Shown here: positions 21,161-33,140 of the stretch, one piece after another
Numbering within the stretch: the stretch's first letter is position 1
Layout: each line of letters begins with the position of its first letter
Position numbers and translations under genes: made by a program
The notes under the pieces: model-generated
Database searches by the model: none
What the model saw: the letters and a program-made list of their open reading frames with translations, nothing else
What the model was told of the DNA's origin: nothing
Origin: Cinclus cinclus
Lineage: Eukaryota > Chordata > Aves > Passeriformes > Cinclidae
Direction: 5' to 3'
DNA length: 64,000 nt
NCBI RefSeq assembly: GCF_963662255.1
Contig: NC_085052.1
Location: 18,976,351 to 19,040,350, forward strand

Positions 21161-22734
21161 CTTTTGAGAGTGAGGGAGCTTGTCAATTTTTTTTTTTTAA
21201 CATGCACCACATTTAAAGGAGCAGTACATTTTTTTTACATCAGAGAAGGGTCAGGAGGAAGCTGGTTTGGGGGTGATGGAGGCCTGTTCAGTTTTGTGCA
21301 GCAGTGGCAGGAGCAGCATACTGCTTTGCTGGTCTCCTCAAAGGGCAGAAGACACTAAGGATACATCCTGAGGTGTATTTTTGTCCTAGAGTTAAGCCAG
21401 TGGTGTTCTTCTCTGGAGGGGAAGGCATGGTGTTACATAGTAAGTGCTAGCAGAATCTGTTCTGGTGGGTCTGTCACACACATGACCTTTTCCCTGCTCA
21501 CCACACCAGCTGCCCCTCTCCCAGAGACCCATTTGCCATTGCTCAGCTGGCAGAGAGCAACACAAGGCTGGGCCTTGGCTACTCCAACCTGTGGGCAGTG
21601 GGACGTGGTCCCATGAGACATGGAATAGCAAACAAAGAAGAGCAGCTGAAAGCAGTGATGTCTCAAATCACCTCAAGATGTGCTGGAAGAAGTCTGGCAG
21701 AGTGTTTTGTGTCTCAGCCTTCAGCATTGACTGTCATGTCTAAACTTGGGACAGGCACTGGCGAACATGCAGCTTTGAGGCATAGGCATGGCACTCCTGG
21801 ACACAGTCCCTCTGGGCCTCTCTGCAGAGGCAAGGTCAGGCAGCTCTGGGCAGCAAATGGCCCAAGACTGCTTGTCTGTCCACCTGGTGCTGAAGCTAAA
21901 GCCAAGGGAAGGACCCTTTTGTTCATACAGACCTGATACCTCATTGCACCACATCCCCAGAGGTCTTGGAATCATCCAAGGCATCCAGGAGGACATGGGG
22001 ATGGCTGTATGTATCATTTACAGTGGCTGGCTGAGGTCTTTATGTCACCTCAATGACGCTTTTCTGTTTGGATGGAGTTTGATGACATTTGAATGCTGGA
22101 TGTGAGTTTTTTTGCTGCATTTCAGCCTTTGGCAGACAAAAACACATAGACTTTGATGCCAGTTGAAAAGCTGGCAGGAGATGACTCTCAGAACTGCTCA
22201 GAGGGTGAAGGGGTTTGTCTGTAATTCCTTGTGCCTGTTCTGACACTCCAAAAATCTGCCCCATCTCACCTCTCTTGTGTCTGTGAAGGATGTAATTTAT
22301 TGGCACTTGTGCAACAACTGATACCCCAGTTAAAAGGGGAACAATTGAGGCAGGGTGAGACAAGAGGAAACTGAAAGGAGGAGGGTGCATGAAGGATGTA
22401 GAGCTTTTGACAGAAATGAATTGGACAGTGCTCGTTTCTCTCATCCCTAGTCTCCACAGAGGCAGCAAGGGAGGGATGTTGCAGAGAGAAAGCTACATAC
22501 AGTATGTGGGTAGCCGAGGACAGAGGGAAGAGTGTGGGGATGGCAGGCAGCTGAAGATCTGGATAAAAAGACTGGAAGAGGGGAGGGAGCAGGGACAACC
22601 TCTGAGTCTGCTTCTGCTCTTGCAAGCCCAGGCAGTCATGGCCCCTTCCCAGCCCCATAATCCTACTGGCCTGTGCCGAGAGGAGTCCCCGCCAGGCACA
22701 CCCATTGCTGTAAGCAGAACGGAGAGAAGAGCCC
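21161..22734. other. Unremarkable non-coding sequence
   Basis: T-rich runs near 21187-21199 and 21229-21236, then GC-leaning DNA. Overlapping open frames on both strands around 21.4-22.8 kb (up to 156 codons, minus 22266-22736) show no family resemblance. Confidence 0.5.
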
Positions 22735-22830
22735 ATATTGACACAGGAGCATCTGTGTCAGTAATTGTCATGCAGCCTGGCAAATTGCTTTAATGTGCCA
22801 TCCCCTTCAGCCGCACAGCTCTGCAGTGGC
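22735..22830. promoter_or_regulatory. Short candidate conserved element
   Basis: Contains CAGTAATTGTCATG near 22760 and AAATTGCTTTAATGTG near 22782, in otherwise ordinary DNA. Homeodomain-type words only; weak support. Confidence 0.3.
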
Positions 22831-23339
22831 AACAGGCCTGGGGGGGCTGTGCTGCTGCCAGAGAGACAGGAAGAGGCCTGGATGTTGTGGAAGGGTCAGG
22901 GCCCACAGAGACCTCCTGAGTCCTAGCCCAGGTCCCTGTATCTTGACATAGTCTTACCTGATGGCTGCTTGGCAGCTGCTCTGGCTGTAATGCTCTTACT
23001 CAGCTTCATCAGCCTCCATGGAATATTCCCAATTCCAACCACAATGAGAGGGGGGGGGAAATTCCTGTCAGCCTTTAGGCTGCCATTTTTACCAACCGAA
23101 AGAAGTGAGAGAGAGGGTCATGCTCTCCCTCACTCCCAGCTCTTACTTGGCTGCTGGGAGCTGGGGATCTTCACCTATTTATTCCAGATAAGCACTCAGC
23201 TTTTCTTCTGCCTATATATGCAGTTTCTTTCTGAGTCTAGACAAAGCCAAAACAGAAATAAAAGGCAAGGTTTCCCTAAAAAATGTGGTATTCAGTTTGA
23301 GGCTGCATAAACCACAGCTTTCAAGATGATGTCACAAAT
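22831..23339. other. Unremarkable non-coding sequence
   Basis: G9 run at about 23051-23059. No repeat or exon recognised. Confidence 0.45.
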
Positions 23340-23620
23340 TGATGGAGAGCTATTCAGTGCTCTTTCCAGGTTGACCAGAGGTGCCTGTTTTCATTCCTAT
23401 CTTTTTTTTTTTCTTTTCCTCAATAATCTCTAGTTCTGTATCCTTTTGCTTTTTAATGGCAGTGTAGTTCCACCAGAGAACATTGAATTTGCCTACACGG
23501 ATCCAGGCATGCAATTTCGACAGAAGACTGCTGGCCTAATCATGAAATTCTGAGATAAGCAAGGTCTAGATTTCGGTTTAGTGTAGGACACTGTTTAAAA
23601 AATGCAGTTATTTGTAAAAT
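23340..23620. promoter_or_regulatory. Weak candidate conserved non-coding element
   Basis: AT-leaning with a few retained CpGs (near 23498, 23518, 23574), CTTTTTAATGG and CCTAATCATG words, and a T-run near 23403-23412. Less convincing than the other blocks. Confidence 0.3.
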
Positions 23621-26600
23621 GTCATGATTAAAGCCATCCTTCTGATCGGTTGCCACTGGATACATGCTTCTTCACCTAACAGATCCTGCCCCTCTTATAT
23701 TCTAAGTTCTTCAGTGATTAGATAACCAGCCAACAATGTAAAAAACAAACCAAACAATAAACACCCCCAAGCCCAACCATATTTTATACTAATAATTTTA
23801 CCAGCACTCCTTTAATGGCTATGGATTTTGCCTATCTAGTAGAAATAAATCTCTGAGATGAAGAGTCCATAGCCTGTCTTCCAGAGGAGAAGGTACTACT
23901 GATCAGAGTTGTTCCCAAGGCATAGTATGATGTAGAACTGGAGGGTCTCCTGGGCTTTCCCAATACAGTCCAGTTTGGGGTGCAAATAGTGTTGTGACAG
24001 GGGAAGTGGGTACACTGTGGAGCCTGTGGGGAGTTAAGAAGCAGAATGTTAATGCCTTGCTTTCTACTTTGGATCAGCATTGGTCCTGTGCTTTGATTTC
24101 CTGCAAGTACATCTCTAGCCCTTGCACAATCAGCCTGGGAATTTTGAGTGTCTGGGTCTCTCCACTGATCACAGTTAGACATAATGTCCCAGATGCCAAA
24201 TGGATGGAAGTGAAGGGATCCATGGATTTCAATTCAGTTGGCTACTGAGACCAATATACTTCATTTCTTTGCAGACCCCCCAAGGAACCATATAATAGCT
24301 TGCTAATGGGCCAGTTGTGTCCCACGTTAGAGTATCTGTATTATATAGAGACAAAGATGAATTTTTTTCATAAATACAGGAATTTCCATGTGTTTTATTG
24401 TAGCTACACAAGCAAATCAACTATGTAAGACAGTCCTGTTATACTCTTGGAGAATGATTCTGATTCTGATGGTGCTGTGCTGTGAAAAGCAAATGGACAT
24501 CATGTGCACAAAGAGTGTCATCCCTGTGAGAGGTATGTGTCAGATGAACCACACTTTGCCCTAGGTTCACTAGGAAGGAAAGCTCCAGCTGCCCTTTTGC
24601 CACATTCCTAGCAGGTCAGAAATGCCATGGGAGCAATCAATGGAAAAGCCAAGCACCACAGCTAGAACATTGATTGAGAAGACCTGAATTGAAGGCAGAA
24701 CATGATGGTTCAAACTAGGGCTTCTCTGTTTCATATTACTGGACAATATTATGCAAAAGGGGCAGAGAAGGGTTAGATCCTAATACACTGCTGGAAAATC
24801 AGAGCAACTGTTCTCATGGAATATATGTATGGTTTTCACAGTGCAGCTACTGCCAGAGTGAGTTCCTAACAGGATTCCTGGAGAATTCATAAACTTGTCC
24901 AGTGTGTATCTGATACAGGGCAGATGTTAATTTTGAGGCCTACAAAAAGGCCTCACTACAAGAAAAAGGAGGCTTGCACTAAAAGAAAAAGATTTTTCTG
25001 CAAATGTTTCGGAACTTAAAGACTTTCTAAACAATATCTCTTTCTGCCGCTTCCTTTCCTGCTAGAGACAAACTTACATGTTCTTGACTCCTAGAGTCCA
25101 GGCAATAGCTAGGAGGTTCCAATCTAAGTTACATCCATTGTTCATCCATTCAGGCCCATATTGGGGCATGTCTGCCCTGAAGAAGAGCCCAACCAGAGGC
25201 CTGCAAGGAGAGAGGTTCAGCCTGTGCCAGCTTTCTGTGTCTGGGCACATTCTTCCCAGGCTATGCATGAACAAATAAGCCATGCCTCTTGAATCCAGCC
25301 AATTCTGACCTCTCCTGCATACTGCCATGCTTCAGAGCTCAGTTCTGACTGTGCCTGCCAGCTCAGGCACACCCAGAGAGAGACAGTACCTTCTGTCAAC
25401 TGCTGATGCTCAATGGAAAGACTTGGCCAAGGACGTAGAGGAAAGGAGTAGAAGACTGAGGGCCTGAACCTGGATCCCAACCAAGCACACTCTGTTTATG
25501 ACTGAAAGCTTGAACAACAACAGAAAGGTTGTTTTTTTACCAGAGAAAGCTCTGTCACTGCAGATTTGCTGTGGCTTTTCTGGCCTGTCGAAAGAGGATG
25601 TTCTGCCAGGCAGCCAGCCTGACTCTTTCAGTTCTGCATTGAGGCAAGGAAGGAAAGTCCACTTCGGCCTCTGAGCTGGTACTCTGCAGCAAATGCAGTC
25701 TCAGCTATACTGGCTTATTCTTTCCTGGGAAATTTTCCAGACCCACACCTAAAGGAGGAGTTTCCAGAACAGAACTTTCAACTGGTCACCTTGTGGTAAG
25801 AACTTGGCCTCTGCTATGAACCAAGGCATCAGGGAGGGGACTACATATCCAGTGGATTACTTACATGTGTTTTGATCTCAAATTGCTCCTACATCAGCTG
25901 ACATTCCTACCAGCAAGAATCTACATTTTTGTCTTTTCTATTCCTTTTTAATACTTAAATCCCAAAGGCTGGACTCCTCTATTTACTATGCCAACTGGAC
26001 TAAAAATCACCTGCAAGAAAGATCTTCCAGAATCACACCTGAGTGATGAAGATCAAAATTGTTAAGCCGGGTGAGGTTAATTTACAAGTTACTTAATGTG
26101 GCTTGAGGAAACCCAGTGAAGCCCCAGGCTTCCTTCGTGATAATTTGCAAGTTGAATCCCATATGTCCATCACCAAGTGTCACCCCATACCTCACCATGG
26201 TAATATGACAGGAAATCTTAAATCTACTTGCACAGACTTTACCACTATTCAGGTTCTCAGCTGTCTTCTTTCTCAAGGCAATGATGTGATGGTGACAGCA
26301 GAGGCATCAGCCATTTTGTCTTGCGATGAGAATGGTGCTGAAAAGGACGTGTTTTGGAGGTCTTTTTTGTGTCTTTTGCCCTGCTACAGAGTGCCCAAGC
26401 CTCCTTCTCATCACTGGTTATGAATTCCTCTGCAGCCCTGCATCTTAGGGACATGTCTGAGTGGCTGCACGAGGGCCAAGCAGAGGGATAACAGGTTGTG
26501 TAGAATTCAGGCCCAGCTGCTGTGAGCTGCAAGGAGGTAAGCACCTGCAGGGGTGACCTTCTTGGCTTATGAGATGCTGCACTCTAGGGTGTCTTTGCAA

Positions 26601-27044
26601 AAAGACATTGCATCTTTGTATTAAACCAATTGCTTAAACCACTAATCACTGGGGAAAAATTGAACAGGTTTGGTTTCCTCAGGGTGGCTGAAGGAATGAC
26701 CTTAATGGCAGAGCTGCTGTGTCCATGACTAGGGGAAGGGTTGGTCATTTTCTCTAGCCCCCTGCCACACCTCAGGTTTCCATCATCTTGCCCCCTTGAT
26801 CTGCCAGTAGTGCTTGGAAGAGAAGGTTTTGCAGCATCCTGCTGCCCAGGTGTCCAGAGCTGGAGACTCAGTGGCTGGCAGTCCCACAGTGTCACTCCCT
26901 GTGGGTCTTTGGGAAACCTGCGTGAGTGTGCAAGTGAGGCACATGTGTCTGGGAAGGGGAGTTGTGTACACACTTCTCCATACATAGTGGCTTAGCTCAA
27001 GTGCCCCCCTCCCTCTCCAAAGCATCCCTGACACACAGGATCGG
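23621..27044. other. Unremarkable non-coding sequence
   Basis: Over three kilobases of ordinary, CpG-poor DNA. I see no gene, no recognisable repeat family and no strong motif cluster. A short AT-rich homeodomain-like patch near 26065-26095 (GGTTAATTTAC, TTACTTAATG) is the only thing of note. Confidence 0.5.
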
Positions 27045-27395
27045 GGCTTTGGTTCGAGAGCCTTTGTACAGTGCTAACTGGTTTCAGGGCTGTAATTATC
27101 TCTCCAAGAGAAGCTGTAAATTGGATTAAGGCACTGAGTTGCAGCTGAGTGCGCTCCCTCCATTGCCCCACCTGGTGGGCTGCTGAGCGATAACAAAAAA
27201 TGCCGAGAAATCGGATTTGGATTCTGCTTCACACTCATGGCTTCCTTCTGGAAAAAATGAAATTTTTCCGGCAGAAAGGGCTGGCATGGGTTTGCTGGCA
27301 GTATCAGTCCTGGGTTCGTATCATCTGCTGGCACTCTTCCGGAAACGCGATCCCCTCCGTTATCAGAGAGAAATAAATAAATAAACAGCAGGAGA
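27045..27395. promoter_or_regulatory. Strong candidate conserved non-coding element
   Basis: CpG-retaining block (near 27055, 27187, 27203, 27211, 27269, 27317, 27340, 27346, 27348, 27358). Motifs: CTGTAATTATCTC near 27089, GGATTA at 27123-27128, GCGATAAC and GTTATCAGAG (GATA words, opposite orientation), and a 7-base perfect inverted repeat GGAAAAA at 27250-27256 with TTTTTCC at 27263-27269. A CACCTGG-type E-box lies near 27169. No coding frame explains the retained CpGs. A CA microsatellite starts about 45 bases to the right. Confidence 0.53.
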
Positions 27396-27440
27396 TGTTT
27401 TGGCAAGGAAGGAGGAATCGCACCAAGAGGCGTGCACATG

Positions 27441-27479
27441 CACGTACACACATACACACACACACACACACACGCACAC
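27441..27479. repeat. (CA)n microsatellite
   Basis: About 39 bases of CA repeat with a few interruptions (CG, TA and TG steps at the edges). The longest pure part is at 27454-27472. Confidence 0.9.
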
Positions 27480-29239
27480 CTCGGCACTGTATCTTCACAG
27501 CCCTAGCTGTCTGTTGCAAGCAGAGGTGGCAGCACAAGTACAAGATGTTTTCTACAATTTTTTAAATTCCTGGCCTCTGGGATGGAAGAAAAGCCCATTT
27601 TTAAAAGCTTAAGCTTAAGGCATATAGCACCAGGGCTTTGTATTGCTCATGGTGCAAATCATCACTTCCTCCTCATAGGATGTCTTGCTTTGCCCTTGAA
27701 TAAAGTGCTGTTCCTTCCCCATGAGTGTGTCCAGCCCAATATGGGAAGCACCAAAACTTACATGGAGAGGCAGTACAAGTTCCACGGCTGATTTCAGCAT
27801 CTTGTCCAGGACAGACTAACATAAGGCTCATCAGACTTGATCCTCCCTTGTTGATGTAGCAGAAACTTCTTATCTGGGTTCCTTCTCATACAGAGGTGTG
27901 TATTTCCCTTTGGAGACACAGGTGCACTGCACTGCGGGTACCTTTGCAGGAGTCAGTAGGAATCACAGCAGGAACGGGCAGGAGCAATGAAGGGCCCTGA
28001 GCAAAACCATCAGGTTACACTCTGAGCTTGTGGGACTTGTGCAAAGTAAGATGGCAGACAACATTTATGATGGAACGTTTCTGTCCCTGGAAGAACCAGA
28101 TTAGCCTGGGTTTGGACACAGTCCAAAGCACTGTCTTCTCTATACAAGTAGAGATTCCAGGACCAGCTTTTTAGGTAGCAGTAATTTGTCCATAATCAGA
28201 TTTATTCTTGCTCTTACATACATCAATGGAGCTTATGCCTGAAGTCTTTTACACACTACTGTCTGCAGGGTTTCTTCTGGCTGCCGGGCAACTCCAGCCA
28301 AGCAGCAGCTTCCCACCCCTCCTGGCCTCAGGGGACACTGGGAAAGGTGTCCCTTGTGTCTGTGGTAGTGTCACCTGTCTCCAGTCGCTTCTTTGGCTGC
28401 CTCTGCCCAACAGCTGCTCCTGCCAGCTGGCAAGGAAGCACCACTGCCAAGGGACTGCCAAGGGCTGCCCCAGGCTGCATGGCTGCTGAGGGAGGAGGAG
28501 TCTCTCAGACAGGAGACACTTTTTGCATTCCAAATGACCTAAAGACAAGTGACAAGCCAAGGGAAGTGAGCACCCAGTCAACTGGCATCTCCCATGAACT
28601 ATGAGACCAGTAATCCACCATACAGCTTCAATGTATCAGCCAAACCATTCAGATGCTGTGAAGATGTTCTCCAAACTGCCTCCCAATATAGATTCCAACC
28701 CCTTGTGTCCCCACACATCCAGGTCTCAGCTGAGTCCCTGTAATTCCTCTTGTTGTGCAGTCTGAGGGCAGCCACTGGACCACGTCCACATGAGCTGATG
28801 TGGAGGGCAGTCCTGGCCCCGAGGCTGAAAGATGCTCTGCCAAGAAAAGCCACCCTGGACCTATGCAGAGGAGGCCTTCTGCAGCCTTGCTCCTCTCACA
28901 GCTGGTTCTTACCTTATGTTCCTTTTCTCTGGTCCTGATCTCACACTACAGTGCAGCACTACAGCAGTGTGCCTGGAACAGCCTGTTGGTCTCTCTTCTC
29001 TCCCCCCAGCCACCAAGAAATCTATTTTCTCCTCTGCTGAGTTCTTAGGAAGCAAAAGAAGTGTCCCAGGGCTAAGCACTTGCAACTGAGTTCAACTTGG
29101 ATATATGCCCTGAAAATAGAAGGGCCACATCTCTTATCAGAATCCAGATGTCCTGAGGATACATGCAGCCACACTTTCAAAATGTACCAGCAATTGCCAT
29201 ATATCCTACAAATTCCCCCCAAATCATGATGGGGTAGCA
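27480..29239. other. Unremarkable non-coding sequence
   Basis: Includes a perfect 12-base palindrome AAGCTTAAGCTT at 27605-27616. Otherwise ordinary, with chance open frames on both strands at 28.2-29.1 kb. Confidence 0.5.
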
Positions 29240-30354
29240 AACAATTTCCTACTGGAAAATTCTGCCTTCCTTTGGGTACTGTCTAATGCAGATCTTTATG
29301 TTTCTGTCAGCTTAACTTATTATTTGGTATTCAATTTGGCAATAAAATTTTTATATTCCAGACACTGTGTATTACAGATACACAGATAGATCCATGTTTA
29401 TGTGTGTGTGTTCCTGTAAATTATAATAAGAATTTTCTTATTTTGTTCATCAGGCTTAGCTCCATTTTTCATTACTATAAAGCTTTTGTAAATCCTAACA
29501 TGGAGACAACAAATACATCTATTCATATCACTGTTAAAACTTTTCAGTGATAATGTTTTTTGGTTTCTTTTGCATTTAAATATTGAAAGACACTAGAATG
29601 AGAGCTGCATGTTTAACTCCAGTCTTCCAAAGAAGGACTGAACATTTGTAAATTATATTTTTATTTCATTAGTCATGGACTTTACTGTTCCTGAACAGAT
29701 GAGAATTTAAGCATGTGCTAGGAGTTCAGGACATACTGAAGTGCAGAGTACTTAGTGAGGAACTTTAATTGCTGAGTGCCATTAGTAAGTAAGATGCTGA
29801 GTTTTTAGAAGTGACTATAGTTCAGTGATGAGATTTAGGTGGTCCTTTAATGCATTTTGCCAACCTCTTCTAGAGGTCATGAAGTTTGCATGGCTGTGCT
29901 GATCATCCTTTCTTGACTCCTCTCCCTAGGAGACTGTTACATGTCTTCTATATAGTTTTGGGAATTATCTTTATTTTATACATAGAATGTTGTCTTTGCA
30001 AGCATCTTCCCTCACCCTATGGATCTGTGTGTCTTTTATACCTTTTACTATGTGTTTTATTGTCCTTGCCATTTTAAAAGCAGGAACATGATTTATAGAT
30101 GAAATTAATGAGCAAATCACTTGATGGTGAACTGATCCTGGATGTCGCAGTGCTTTATACCTGATGCTGGTGGAAAAAGAACACAGATATCTGGGCTGTT
30201 CCAGTCCTCCAAATGATATGGCCTTAGGCTTAGTACAGCTGAGGCTCTTGCTCCTGCATGTTTCCCTTTCTTTGGGATAGAAGACTACATGGTTCTGGCA
30301 ATAGCTTATTTTCTGCTCATCAGGCTGCAGTTGGGTTTGTGACTACAATTAAAA
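29240..30354. other. AT-rich non-coding stretch
   Basis: Marked AT enrichment at about 29280-29700 with TTATTATTTGG, AAATTATAATAAG and TGATAATG words. No retained CpG, no repeat family recognised. Confidence 0.42.
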
Positions 30355-30430
30355 GCAGAAGGCCCAATCCCTCTGCAGTTTAACAGCCCTGAAGTCAATG
30401 GAGTTACTCCAGTGATGAATTTGACCTGAA
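30355..30430. repeat. Ancient amniote repeat fragment
   Basis: GGCCCAATCC followed by CTGAAGTCAATGGAGTTACT and then CCAGTGATGAATTTGACC recalls a widespread old repeat of turtles and crocodilians with GAAGTCAATGGAGTTAC and AATTTGGCC ends (memory, unverified). It begins with a GGCC word like the 11.09 kb fragment. Confidence 0.45.
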
Positions 30431-30704
30431 AGGTTCTGTTCTGGTTTTAAGTGTCTGCCCATAAACCCAGACCTAAGGTATGTCATGGGTGGATTTATAT
30501 TTATTTTTGAGAAAGAGGAGACAGCCAAAGAGTTAGATGCCTTTCACATTCAATGTAAATCATTAAAGGTTGCAGTATTCTGCATAAAAAAATAAGTTTA
30601 TTCTCTCATTCTATCAAGTTGTTTTTGGTCTCTCCATGGCTCTCTTACTTTACATACAGGATATAGGACATGGCAGGTAGGGTGCCTCAATTGTACCAGT
30701 GTCT

Positions 30705-30755
30705 AACAGGATGACTTTGGCAGAGCCTTTTAATCTCTCTTTCCTTGAGTCCAGC
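30705..30755 (+). repeat. MIR-like SINE fragment (degraded)
   Basis: GATGACTTTGGCAGAGCC then TTTTAATCTCTCTTTCCTTG corresponds to the MIR segment around TGACCTTGGGCAAGTC and ACTTAACCTCTCTG. Short and diverged. Confidence 0.4.
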
Positions 30756-31369
30756 TGCTATTTTTTTGACCTATGGTGTTAAAGTGCAGCTTCCTTTTCA
30801 TGCCCCAGACAGCTGTAAAGAGCCAAGTGAAAACCTCCCAGGATTTCTGTTGAAGCAGTACGGGTAGTCTCTGCACCCAAAAGCTTGTAAATTAAATAGC
30901 CAGGAGGGATAACTGTGGGGACTGAATGAGCCAGCAGTCCAGCTTTTAAATGGAGAATTACACATTCCCTAGAGTAGTCTCTATTTTCCTCCAGTTTCAG
31001 CCTCCCTGGTTCTTCTTTCCCACACAGTAAATTTCATGCAAACACCTGTCCTTATATTTTCTAAATTTTAATGCATTTTTTTCCCTCCCCAACAAAATTC
31101 AGGCTTATTCCTGACCTTAAAGCAAGAAAACAGGAAAAGCTGAGCTGGAAGGAGAATGAGCTCTGTTGCTACTCAGAGATGTGCACCATTCTCCCCTTGC
31201 CACTGCTTGCTGTTGCAGAGAGGTTGGGCTCAGGACTCGTCCATCCTCATGGGGCTCTGGAGGGAGATGGAACTGTCCCTTAGTGAGAGATTTAAGCATA
31301 GGTTCCTAGGTGCCCCACAAACATGTTTGCTGAGAATTTCTAGAGAGAAGGATGGGGCTGAAGGGATGA
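30756..31369. other. Unremarkable non-coding sequence
   Basis: No repeat family or exon recognised. Confidence 0.45.
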
Positions 31370-31388
31370 GGAAGGGAAGGGAAGGGAG
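31370..31388. repeat. (GGGAA)n short tandem repeat
   Basis: About four GGAAG/GGGAA units in a purine-rich stretch. Confidence 0.7.
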
Positions 31389-31539
31389 AGAAACAGTGGA
31401 TGGCCAGGAGTCCCATTTTGGCTTTATCTGTACTAGAAATTTTAACTGTGGCAGCAGGGTAAACACATTACATTTCCCTCTAGCATTTACACTGATACAA
31501 ATAGGCTTTTTAACAGTTTAACTTTATTCTCTTGTAGGC

Positions 31540-31690
31540 ATGAAGTTAAGCTACACAGGTATTAGGTACACCAATACCAGTATAACTGTGCTTACAGTCT
31601 GAAGGGTTTATACTGATTTAGCCGCAGGGGGTTTTAAGCAGATTAAAGAAGTTAAAAGATGGTATTTAAACCATCACTAGTAATGTATAT
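31540..31690. repeat. Possible ancient repeat fragment
   Basis: ACACCAATACCAGTATAAC, GGTTTATACTGATTTAG and GGGGGTTTTAAGCAG recall an old interspersed element of sauropsids with repeated TATACTGGTTTA-type words (memory). Diverged, low certainty. Confidence 0.3.
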
Positions 31691-31759
31691 CAGTTCCTAG
31701 CTGTGATATTTCTGTTATCCATTTTCACATTTTCTGTACTGACATACATAGAGACTCAT

Positions 31760-31930
31760 GAGTTTTTGCACCTCTAATATGCTAATTGTCCTCTTTCTTT
31801 TCACCATTTTGTCCTTTTAACCAACAAGTGAATAGCGTGTGCAGTCTGAAGTTTAATTTTGTTCTTCCCTTCTTTATAATTTGAAGTTGCTTTCCTCACT
31901 TCAGAGAACCATTGGGATGACAGAAGGAAG
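31760..31930. promoter_or_regulatory. Weak candidate conserved element with POU-like word
   Basis: ATGCTAAT at 31779-31786 is a variant octamer-type POU word. It lies within TGCTAATTGTC, an 11-mer also present at 6220-6230. A TTTAATTTTG word follows near 31852. Only one retained CpG (about 31838). Confidence 0.28.
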
Positions 31931-32163
31931 GAAAATAAAGATTTGCTATTGCCCTGTTTTTTTAAACTCCTTCAATTTTAGACTAATTGCAGCATAACTA
32001 AAGAAAAAAAGAAAAGTTGAAAAGCAACCAACCAGTGAAAAAAGACAGCATTTTCTGAAATGCAGTCAGCACCAAGTGTGAGTCAGGGGAAAATTCTACT
32101 GCCTTCTCATCAGCCCCAGTTTGGGCATTAAATAGTTTTTCAATATTTCTAATTCCAGATCTA
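31931..32163. other. AT-rich non-coding stretch
   Basis: A-rich with no recognisable element. Confidence 0.4.
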
Positions 32164-32182
32164 ATATATATATATATATATA
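32164..32182. repeat. (TA)n microsatellite
   Basis: About nine TA units, followed by a purine-rich flank to about 32260. Confidence 0.85.
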
Positions 32183-32689
32183 AAGAAAGGGAAATAGAGA
32201 AGGAGAACAAGGAAATGAGGACAAGCAGAGAAAAATATAGTTTGAAAGCAAGAGGGGAAAAGATGGCAAGGATATAGTAAATGTGGAACAAGGGAGTCTG
32301 GAGTAGGAAAGTAAAGTTTTGTGTGAAAAGGTAGTCAAGGTGGAAGGGAGAAGCCTTTGTAGCCCATTCCCACCTGCATACCAAGCACAGCATATTAAAA
32401 AATATTTTATGCAGCTCATGACAGTGTGTGCTTCTGTGCATGCAACAGATCAGCTGCTGGCTGCTGGCTTAAACCCTCTCCTTCAGCCAGTGGTTTAATT
32501 CTATCTGAGGCTGAAGCATGAAGTATACACCATTAGTTGTAGCCTATGAAGTCCTATCAGCCATATTGGCTAGCAAACCCTAGACATGGCCATGAAAATA
32601 TGATAAAATCCTTACCATGTTGTGACAGTGCTGTTGAAATTATTGCCTCCCTGTGAAATCCCACTACCATCCCCACTCGCCTTCTTCCT
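32183..32689. other. Unremarkable non-coding sequence
   Basis: Purine-rich left part, then ordinary DNA. A minus-strand frame of 147 codons (31998-32441) is rich in Phe, Leu, Ser and a Tyr-Ile run encoded by the TA repeat; it is a low-complexity artefact. Confidence 0.45.
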
Positions 32690-32840
32690 CACAGAATTAA
32701 AAAACAAACATGAAACCAAAAGAATAAAGTTTTGAGGGATTAGTAATTCACCGGAGAAACCCCGACTTTTATAGAAGATCCCAATTTAAATAAACCTATT
32801 TGGTTTCCTCTGCAAATCTCATTAAATGCAGAATGGATGG
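32690..32840. promoter_or_regulatory. Candidate conserved non-coding element
   Basis: AT-rich with CpG kept at about 32752 and 32763. GGATTA at 32737-32742 runs into GTAATTC. Further words are CCCAATTTAAATAAACC near 32779 and CTCATTAAATGCAG near 32818. No repeat, no open frame. Resembles the other homeodomain-rich blocks. Confidence 0.43.
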
Positions 32841-33074
32841 AGTAGCCATGTAGAAAGGCTGAGGGCTGGGTGTTCAAAGGGCTAGATGTTCAAGAGTGGG
32901 AAGCAGACTTGACTAGAGCACATGTATGTGAGTCTGGCAGATAGATAGGTGTGTAATAGGTGTGTAGAGGAGTGGCTGAACATGAAGGTGACAGAAATCT
33001 ACCCTTGTGTGACTGGGCTGACAGGCAGGAACGGTACTTTAGAAGTGCGGAAAACTTCTAGTACAACTCTGTTC

Positions 33075-33140
33075 TGTGATTGCCTTTCAGGTGGCCCTGG
33101 GTAAAATCACTCAGTCTTTCATACGTGGCAGACAGTCTCA
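33075..33140 (+). repeat. MIR-like SINE fragment (degraded)
   Basis: GTGGCCCTGGGTAAAATCAC followed by TCAGTCTTTC matches the MIR phrase around GACCTTGGGCAAGTCAC and TTAACCTCTC. Diverged. Confidence 0.42.

Noticed and set aside
31998..32441. 147-codon minus-strand hydrophobic frame resembling a membrane protein
   Set aside because: Hydrophobicity comes from T-rich antisense of a purine-rich tract and a TA repeat; no conserved motif.
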